A stretch of DNA of 5,725 nt from Chloroflexales bacterium. GTDB taxonomy: Bacteria; Chloroflexota; Chloroflexia; Chloroflexales; Chloroflexaceae. Where the stretch lies: NCBI GenBank assembly GCA_013336035.1, contig JAAXUL010000552.1, positions 1-5,725 of the forward strand, in the 5' to 3' direction. The translations under genes and the position numbers were made by a program. The notes beneath the pieces were generated by a model that saw nothing but the letters and a program-made list of their open reading frames with translations, was not told the origin of the DNA and searched no databases. Below, piece after piece: positions 1-5,725 of this stretch; within the stretch, counting starts at the first letter, position 1; each line of letters starts with the position of its first letter.

Positions 1-36
1 CTCGAGCAGGCGAACTTCGTCTTCGTACCAGTCCAT
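1..36 (-). CDS. N-terminal fragment of a divergent gene, product unknown
   Basis: Reading leftward from the ATG at 36-34, the frame is open to the window edge and gives MDWYEDEVRLLE. Only 12 residues are visible, so no family can be assigned. The acidic Trp-Tyr start resembles the beginnings of some small bacterial SGNH/GDSL-hydrolase-like proteins, but that is a weak memory-based impression. A purine-rich stretch (GAGAG, about 8 nt upstream of the ATG) could serve as a weak ribosome-binding site. Support for a real gene comes mainly from context: a promoter-like array at 87-142 points this way, and its -10-like hexamer lies about 50 bp upstream of this ATG. A competing ATG at 41-39 opens a different frame (MRWTGTKTK) that looks less protein-like. 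Confidence 0.5.
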   Translation of the reverse strand, partial: MDWYEDEVRLLE

Positions 37-86
37 CGCATGGTCTCTCTTCGGCAGCCTGATAACCTGTATCGCGCCATCTCCCC

Positions 87-142
87 AGTGTAGCGCACAC
101 GGGTTAAGCGAGGGTTAAGTATTGGTAAACGGATTGGTAAAC
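87..142 (-). promoter_or_regulatory. Pho-box-like operator and promoter for the leftward gene
   Basis: On the minus strand four octamers follow one another: GTTTACCA (142-135), GTTTACCA (130-123), CTTAACCC (119-112) and CTTAACCC (108-101). Their starts step by 12, 11 and 11 bp, about one helical turn, and all fit TTWACC. Eight bases after the last repeat is TACACT (92-87), a plausible -10 hexamer. Cyanobacterial Pho boxes bound by SphR are tandem CTTAACCT-like octamers with 3-bp gaps, and Bacillus PhoP boxes use similar 11-bp-spaced direct repeats. This array has the same geometry. The first two repeats lie inside an exact 12-bp tandem duplication (121-132 and 133-144). Binding by a PhoB/SphR-type regulator is inferred. 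Confidence 0.6.
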
Positions 143-160
143 GGAGGGGCCGACGCGCTG

Positions 161-181
161 GCCTGGCCGGCGGCGCCAGGC
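161..181. repeat. GC-rich inverted repeat between the two divergent promoters
   Basis: The perfect 7-bp arms GCCTGGC (161-167) and GCCAGGC (175-181) flank a 7-nt GC-rich loop. No T-run follows on either strand, so it does not look like an intrinsic terminator. It sits between the leftward array (87-142) and the rightward array (192-235). It could be a regulator site, a cruciform or a chance feature of GC-rich DNA. Confidence 0.35.
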
Positions 182-191
182 ATGGTCAGCT

Positions 192-235
192 GTTCACCGG
201 CGCATAATACCGCCTTAACCTCGACCCGCTAGAAT
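192..235 (+). promoter_or_regulatory. Predicted Pho-box promoter of the pstS-like operon
   Basis: CTTAACCT at 214-221 is identical to the classic cyanobacterial Pho-box octamer. Two weaker octamers precede it in exact 11-bp register: CATAATAC (203-210) and GTTCACCG (192-199). Eight bases after the last octamer lies TAGAAT (230-235), one mismatch from the -10 consensus. There is no convincing -35 hexamer, as expected when an activator occupies that region. The array and -10 spacing are the same as in the leftward array at 87-142. Transcription would begin near 242, leaving a leader of roughly 90 nt before the GTG at 331. The first two repeats are degenerate, so confidence is lower than for the leftward array. 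Confidence 0.5.
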
Positions 236-241
236 GGTCCT

Positions 242-330
242 GACCTGCGAAGCCCGCTCAGCCGTGGGGACGACGAGGCGCCGGCCTGGGGCGCGCCCCG
301 TGTCCGCGGCGCCGTCGTGCCAGGATAGGT
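242..330 (+). other. Predicted 5' leader of the pstS-like gene
   Basis: This stretch lies between the predicted transcription start and the GTG at 331. It holds a perfect 12-bp palindrome, GGGGCGCGCCCC (288-299), which could fold as a tight hairpin. AGGA at 322-325 is a reasonable ribosome-binding site, 5 nt before the GTG. An open frame from 234 runs through it but overlaps the lipoprotein gene and encodes an Arg-rich, shadow-like product, so it is not called. No riboswitch was recognised. Confidence 0.3.
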
Positions 331-1461
331 GTGATCGTCTGCCGCAGCCTCACGCTTGTGTTGCTCGCCACCGTGCTGTTGACCGCCTGTGGCGCGGCCC
401 CCTCCGCCGCTCCGGCCCCGTCAACGCGGGCCGGAACAACAGCAACGCCCCCCGCAGCTACGATAGCCAGTAGTTCGATGCCGCTGGCCACACCGACGCT
501 GGTGCTTGTGACACCCGCATCGAGCACCGAGCTGGTCACCCTCCGCGGCAGCATCTCGATCGACGGCTCCAGCACGGTCTTCCCGATCACCGAGGCGACC
601 GCCCACGCCTTCCGCAGCTTGGCGCCTGGTGTTGAGATCAACCTTGGCGTCAGCGGCACCGGCGGCGGCTTCCGGCGCTTCTGCGCCGGCGAGATCCTCA
701 TCGCCGACGCCTCGCGCCCAATCACAACGCCCGAGGCCGCGGACTGCGCGGCGGCCGGGATCGCCTTCGTCGAGCTGCCCATCGCCTACGACGGGATCGC
801 GGTGGTGGTCAACGCGCGCAACGACTGGGCCACCTGCCTGACCGTCGATGAGCTGCGGCGCGTCTGGGAGCCGGCGGGCGAGGGGCGGATCACCACCTGG
901 CACGATGTGCGCCCCACGTGGGCGGCCCTGCCGCTCAAGCTCTACGGCCCCGGCGCCGACTCGGGCACGTACGACTACTTCAGCGCCGCGATCGTCGGCG
1001 AGGGGGGGCGGATGCGGGCCGACTATCTCGGCAGCGAGGATGACTACCTGATCGCCCAGGATCTCGCCGACGACCCACAGGGTCTCGGCTTCTTCGGCTA
1101 CGCCTACAGCGTCGTTTATGCCGGTCAGCTCCGCACCCTTGCCATCGACAGCGGGGCCGGCTGTGTCACCCCCTCGGCGGAGACCATCACGAGCGGGGCC
1201 TACCGACCGCTCGCCCGCCCGATCTTCATCTATGTGCGGGCCGACGCCCTCGACCGGGCGGAGGTCGCGGCCTTTGTGCGCTTCTATTTGGCGAACGCTA
1301 CAGCGCTCGTGCCCAGCGTTCACTCCATCCCCCTGCCGGCGCGGGCCTACCGGCTGGCCGCCGAGCGTGCCGAGGGCCAGATCACTGGCTCCGTCTTCCA
1401 GGGCGAGATCGCCATCGGTATCTCGGTCGAACAGCTCCTCGCGCTTGAGGCAAACCCGTAG
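331..1461 (+). CDS. pstS: PstS/SphX-like phosphate-binding lipoprotein
   Basis: This 376-residue exported lipoprotein is predicted to capture phosphate outside the cytoplasmic membrane. A hydrophobic signal peptide (residues 5-19) ends in the lipobox LLTAC, with Cys20 as the lipidated residue. A disordered Ala/Pro/Ser/Thr-rich linker follows to about residue 68. The type-2 periplasmic-binding fold shows the anion-site motifs of this family: DGSSTVFPI (78-86), SGTGGG (108-113), ADASRP (125-130) and GPGADSGTYDYF (206-217). LGFFGYAY (252-259) and RPIFIYV (296-302) are also typical. E. coli PstS has an Arg four residues before its SGT; here that position is Pro207, which I recall as usual for the SphX-like branch. 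Cys118, Cys139, Cys169 and Cys278 could form disulfides. The GTG start is chosen because it gives a complete signal peptide and has AGGA at 322-325. The stop is 2 nt from the kinase gene, and no permease genes adjoin it. The family call is firm; transport versus sensing is open. Confidence 0.9.
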   Translation: MIVCRSLTLVLLATVLLTACGAAPSAAPAPSTRAGTTATPPAATIASSSMPLATPTLVLVTPASSTELVTLRGSISIDGSSTVFPITEATAHAFRSLAPGVEINLGVSGTGGGFRRFCAGEILIADASRPITTPEAADCAAAGIAFVELPIAYDGIAVVVNARNDWATCLTVDELRRVWEPAGEGRITTWHDVRPTWAALPLKLYGPGADSGTYDYFSAAIVGEGGRMRADYLGSEDDYLIAQDLADDPQGLGFFGYAYSVVYAGQLRTLAIDSGAGCVTPSAETITSGAYRPLARPIFIYVRADALDRAEVAAFVRFYLANATALVPSVHSIPLPARAYRLAAERAEGQITGSVFQGEIAIGISVEQLLALEANP

Positions 1462-1463
1462 CT

Positions 1464-3155
<1,692 letters not shown>

Positions 3156-3202
3156 TGACCTAACGCGATCGTACACCCGCAGCTACACACCCAGGAAGCC
3201 CT

Positions 3203-3568
3203 ATGCAGACCATCCTCGTCGTCGACGATAACCTCGACAACCGCACCATCATCGCCCACATGCTCAAGCTCAGCGGCTTTCGGGTCGTGATGGCGGGCGA
3301 CGGGCACCAGGCCCTTGAGCTGAGCATGCGCGAAGCCCCCGATCTCATCATGATGGACCTGGCGATGCCCGGCCTCGACGGCTGGAGTACGACGGCGCAG
3401 ATCAAATCGAGCGCCCACCTGGCTCATGTCCCCGTGATCGCGGTGACCGGCCACGTGACCCGCGATGACATCGAGCGCGCCCTGCGGGCCGGCTGTGACG
3501 ACTATCTCGTCAAGCCGATCGACCTCGAGACCATGCTGCTGAAGGTGCGGACGCTTCTGGCGGCATAG
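3203..3568 (+). CDS. Single-domain response regulator (CheY/DivK-like receiver)
   Basis: This 121-residue protein is one complete receiver domain with nothing attached. The acidic pair Asp8/Asp9 (VVDDN), the phosphoacceptor Asp52 (MMDLAMPGLDG), Thr82 (AVTGH) and Lys104 (LVKPI) are all present, so it should bind Mg2+ and be phosphorylated. The segment around HVPVIAVTGH and the AGCDDYLVKPI ending resemble DivK-type receivers, which act through protein-protein contacts. There is no DNA-binding or enzymatic output domain, so transcriptional control would need another partner. AGGA at 3193-3196, 6 nt before the ATG, supports the start. It follows the kinase after 47 nt with no terminator visible, so it is probably the cognate receiver in the same operon. 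Its downstream target is unknown. Confidence 0.92.
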   Translation: MQTILVVDDNLDNRTIIAHMLKLSGFRVVMAGDGHQALELSMREAPDLIMMDLAMPGLDGWSTTAQIKSSAHLAHVPVIAVTGHVTRDDIERALRAGCDDYLVKPIDLETMLLKVRTLLAA

Positions 3569-3610
3569 CCGCTCGCAGAGCCGCACTGCCGGCGTTTGTA
3601 CGTGGGCGAC

Positions 3611-3615
3611 GGAGG
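3611..3615 (+). promoter_or_regulatory. Ribosome-binding site deciding the start of the small membrane protein
   Basis: GGAGG at 3611-3615 is a strong Shine-Dalgarno sequence. It sits 8 nt before the ATG at 3624 and 5 nt before an in-frame GTG at 3621. The longer in-frame GTG at 3615 overlaps the site itself and is unlikely to be used. Confidence 0.65.
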
Positions 3616-3623
3616 TGAGCGTG

Positions 3624-4241
3624 ATGGACGAGCACCGACAGAAGCTCCTGGCCCACCCATGGCGCGCCGCCGCGCTCTGGCTGCTCGGTAGCTGCGCCGC
3701 GCTGCTGCTGAGCGGAAACGTGATGGCCCTGGTGGTCGTCCAGTCAGCGCTGGTCTTCCACCTGCTGGGCATCGCCTGGTGGCTCCCCTTCACCCTGGTG
3801 GGGTTGGGCGCCGGGTTTATCGCCGGCACGGCGGTGTTCTGGCGCTTTGACCCGCTCTTTCCCAGTCAGGCAATGCAATTTGCTGCCGCAGGGGGGACGA
3901 TCGGGCTCCTGGTGGGAAGCATGCAGTGGCTCGCATCGCTGCTCCCAGGCAGCCGGCTGCGCCTGCCGGGGCTCTGGTGGGTGCTCGCGAGCATCCTCGG
4001 CGTGGGGGCAGGCTACCCGGTATTCTGGGACATCTATACCCGGGTGTATCAAGCGCTGCTTGCCGAGGCTGGGCCGGCGGCCGCCCCAACGACACCGGAC
4101 TCCTGGATAGAGGCGGTCGGCAAATGGGCGGGAATAACAATTGGCGGTGGGCTGATCTACGGGTTGGCCACGGCCATCGTGTTGTATAGCGCACTCACCC
4201 ATGCTCAGCGGGCAGCTTCAGCCGGAAACACTGTCCAATGA
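3624..4241 (+). CDS. Small multi-pass membrane protein of unknown function
   Basis: From the ATG at 3624 this is a 205-residue protein with five or six hydrophobic helices (about 14-38, 40-72 possibly two, 86-105, 117-135, 166-190). I do not recognise a named family. The pattern GSMQWL (98-103) followed by GLWWVLASILGVGAG (116-130) and a late GLIYGLATAIVL (177-188) recalls a common group of uncharacterised membrane proteins in Cyanobacteria and Chloroflexi built around a Gln-Trp helix motif. No catalytic or transport motif is visible. A short charged N-terminus precedes the first helix, and there is no cleavable signal peptide. It begins 55 nt after the receiver gene on the same strand and may be the last gene of that operon, but a functional link is unproven. 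Its last 24 bp overlap the end of the convergent gene. Confidence 0.8.
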   Translation: MDEHRQKLLAHPWRAAALWLLGSCAALLLSGNVMALVVVQSALVFHLLGIAWWLPFTLVGLGAGFIAGTAVFWRFDPLFPSQAMQFAAAGGTIGLLVGSMQWLASLLPGSRLRLPGLWWVLASILGVGAGYPVFWDIYTRVYQALLAEAGPAAAPTTPDSWIEAVGKWAGITIGGGLIYGLATAIVLYSALTHAQRAASAGNTVQ

Positions 4242-5725
4242 GCATGCGGAAGGTAGGTGCCGGCCCGTTCGCGCCAGGTACGCCAGGGTCATCCCCGTGA
4301 CGACGCCAAAGACGAGACCGCGGCCCCCGCTCGTCAGGACATGCGGCCATGGCCCGTCACGTATGGCTTCCGGCCAGAAGTATGGGCTCTGGAGCGGCAT
4401 CGTGATGAGCATCCCCGTGCTGGCTCCCAGCAGCGCGAACCCCAGCCAACGCGGCGCCCCGCGCCCGAAGGTGAGCCCCTGTAGCACCGTGGCGACCGTC
4501 ATGCTTGTGCCAAAGCCAAGCATGACATCCATGGGCCACGTGCCACTGAGCATGTTGCAAACGAGCCAGCCGAGCGGCGACCCCATAAGGAGTCCGGCCG
4601 CCGTCAACGCAAGCCAGCGCACACCCTGGCCGCGCGTGACCTGGAGTAGCACCGCCTGGCAGACGGCGACACAGAGCATGCTGATCCCCAGCGAGAGCAG
4701 TTGTTGCTCGTCCACCACCTGGAGCAATTGTTGCTCGCCCACCACCTGGAGCGGGGGGCGGCTCAGCAGCGCCGCGAGCCACGCGCGGAGGGGCTCGCTC
4801 GTGAGTGGTTCCACCACAGCCGCTAGCGCGAAGCCCACGCCGTTCAACACCACCCACCCGGCCCACGCACCAAGCGCCATCGTGCGCGGCGCGCCGTCTG
4901 GCGGGCGCTCGTAGCTCCCGCGCAGCTCACCCGGGCGCGGCCACGCCCGGGCCGCGAGCAGCACCAGCGGCAGGCCCCACACCCCTCCGGCGAGGAAAGC
5001 GATCACGCTGGTGCTGCTCGCGGTGACGACGCCGGCAAGCCCCTGCCAGCTCCGCACCAATGGCGGGCCGAACCAGCTGTCGCCGGTAGCCCAGAACGCG
5101 CCGATGCATGCCACGCCGGCCGTGATCGTCACTGCGACCGGCCACCAGAGCGAGCGACCAGGCCCCGGCGTCGCCGCATCCTGCCCGATCCCGGCGCCGA
5201 GGCCGACACAGCCGGCGAGGATCAGCACCGCTGTCGTTGGGGACGCGTACCGAAACAGCGCGGCCGGCAGATAGGCCAGCACCAGCCCGAGCAGTGCGCC
5301 ATACACGCCCCACCGCGCCCGCTGCCGGGCGCGGTCGCGCGCCTCGCCCCGCAGCCAGGCCAGCAGGAGCCCCCCGCCGGCGCCGCTCACACTCCCGAAG
5401 ACGATAGGCGGGGCAAACTCGCTCATCCAGGGCGACGGCGCCGCCGCCAGGAGCGGAAGCACCAGCCCCGCGAACGAACCGAGCAGCGCACACCCGGCCA
5501 ACCACCGCCCGCCGATTCGCACCAGCGCGCCAGGGTCCAGCTGCGCCGGGTCCACCCCGCTCGTGGTGCCCCACCCACCAGCCGCAAGCCACGCGCCCCC
5601 GAGCCCGCCGATGGCGCCGCTCAGGGCGCCGCTCAGCAGCGCCGCGCCCATGGCGCTGTTGAGCCCGTGCTGCAGCGCCGGGCCGAGCACGCTGTCGGCC
5701 AGGGCGGTGAGCGCCCAGGTGAGCG
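4218..5725 (-). CDS. Large multi-pass membrane protein of unknown function, 5' end outside window
   Basis: The frame is open from the right edge to the TGA at 4220-4218. The first possible start inside the window is GTG at 5690, which would give 490 residues. No ribosome-binding site precedes it, and 11 further in-frame codons upstream (LTWALTALADS) read like membrane-protein sequence, so the true start probably lies beyond 5725. Residues below count from the GTG. About 12-13 hydrophobic helices are visible, for example 60-84, 92-112, 127-148, 181-202, 220-246, 271-294, 357-378, 413-434 and 455-472. A basic cytoplasmic-looking loop (about 113-127, Arg-rich) and a hydrophilic loop (about 249-270) interrupt them. 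Residues 315-332 are a 9-residue tandem duplication. The C-terminal part (about 396-474) has the same Gln / Arg-Trp / late-Gly helix layout as the small membrane protein at 3624. No known transporter or enzyme motif is seen. Confidence 0.75.
   Translation of the reverse strand, partial: LTWALTALADSVLGPALQHGLNSAMGAALLSGALSGAIGGLGGAWLAAGGWGTTSGVDPAQLDPGALVRIGGRWLAGCALLGSFAGLVLPLLAAAPSPWMSEFAPPIVFGSVSGAGGGLLLAWLRGEARDRARQRARWGVYGALLGLVLAYLPAALFRYASPTTAVLILAGCVGLGAGIGQDAATPGPGRSLWWPVAVTITAGVACIGAFWATGDSWFGPPLVRSWQGLAGVVTASSTSVIAFLAGGVWGLPLVLLAARAWPRPGELRGSYERPPDGAPRTMALGAWAGWVVLNGVGFALAAVVEPLTSEPLRAWLAALLSRPPLQVVGEQQLLQVVDEQQLLSLGISMLCVAVCQAVLLQVTRGQGVRWLALTAAGLLMGSPLGWLVCNMLSGTWPMDVMLGFGTSMTVATVLQGLTFGRGAPRWLGFALLGASTGMLITMPLQSPYFWPEAIRDGPWPHVLTSGGRGLVFGVVTGMTLAYLARTGRHLPSACSLDSVSG
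4695..4748. repeat. 27-bp in-frame tandem duplication inside the large membrane protein gene
   Basis: Two 27-bp units (4695-4721 and 4722-4748) differ at only two positions. A 6-bp near-match GAGCGG follows at 4749. On the coding (minus) strand each unit encodes QVV(G/D)EQQLL, residues 315-323 and 324-332. Each unit contains a short inverted repeat: GAGCAA-TTG-TTGCTC is perfect in the second unit, with one mismatch in the first. The period is exactly nine codons, so the frame is kept. The pattern fits replication-slippage duplication helped by the small hairpins. Confidence 0.9.
5613..5636. repeat. 12-bp exact tandem duplication encoding LSGA-LSGA
   Basis: GGCGCCGCTCAG occurs twice back to back (5613-5624, 5625-5636). 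On the minus strand it encodes Leu-Ser-Gly-Ala twice, in a small-residue-rich predicted membrane helix near the visible N-terminus of the large membrane protein. The frame is kept. It is probably a slippage product with little structural cost. Confidence 0.85.

Noticed and set aside
41..80. Alternative leftward starts (ATG at 80-78 or 41-39) giving an Arg/Lys/Thr-rich peptide
   Set aside because: The ATG at 80-78 has its purine-rich stretch directly abutting it and lies at or before the predicted transcription start. The product looks less protein-like than the frame from 36.
234..473. Plus-strand open frame starting at the ATG right after the -10-like hexamer
   Set aside because: It would start upstream of the predicted transcription start, overlaps the lipoprotein gene in another frame, and encodes an Arg-rich product without family features.
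421..1323. Minus-strand open frame of 300 codons opposite the phosphate-binding gene
   Set aside because: It is antisense to a clear PstS-like protein, has low-complexity Gly/Ala/Arg/Asp composition, and has no domain or ribosome-binding evidence.
3569..3623. Possible terminator or new promoter between the receiver gene and the small membrane protein gene
   Set aside because: No stable stem with a T-run and no convincing -35/-10 pair were found. Only the GGAGG ribosome-binding site is supported.
4201..4914. Plus-strand open frame of 237 codons opposite the end of the large membrane protein
   Set aside because: The Ser/Pro/Thr-rich product has no domain. The minus-strand frame has clear, regular transmembrane segments and is the better coding candidate.

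Overview
The window is strongly GC-rich, with GTG starts, dense coding and no RNA genes, insertion sequences or CRISPR visible. The phosphate-binding lipoprotein resembles the cyanobacterial/Chloroflexi (SphX-like) branch of PstS. The two-component proteins and the Gln/Trp-motif membrane proteins also suit a Chloroflexi-type bacterium. This placement is inference from family resemblance, not proof.

Layout. Positions 1-36 (minus strand) hold what looks like the first 12 codons of a gene that runs off the left edge. Positions 37-330 form a divergent regulatory region. It contains two promoter-like arrays of 11-bp-spaced TTNACC direct repeats, one facing each way. Each array ends 8 nt before a -10-like hexamer, and a GC-rich inverted repeat lies between them. 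The repeats match the known cyanobacterial Pho-box layout (CTTAACCT-type octamers, 3-bp gaps), so phosphate-starvation control of both directions is predicted.

Positions 331-3568 (plus strand) encode a PstS/SphX-like phosphate-binding lipoprotein. Two bases downstream comes a membrane histidine kinase with a four-helix-bundle-type extracytoplasmic sensor region, HAMP, HisKA and HATPase. A single-domain CheY/DivK-like receiver follows. This looks like one operon coding for a binding-protein/sensor-kinase/receiver signalling pathway. No PstCAB permease and no DNA-binding output domain lie next to it.

Positions 3624-4241 (plus strand) encode a small multi-pass membrane protein of unknown function. 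Its 3' end overlaps by 24 bp the end of a large convergent multi-pass membrane protein (minus strand, 4218 to beyond the right edge). The two membrane proteins appear to share a C-terminal helix module. The large one also carries a short in-frame 27-bp tandem duplication. Neither can be given a function from sequence alone.
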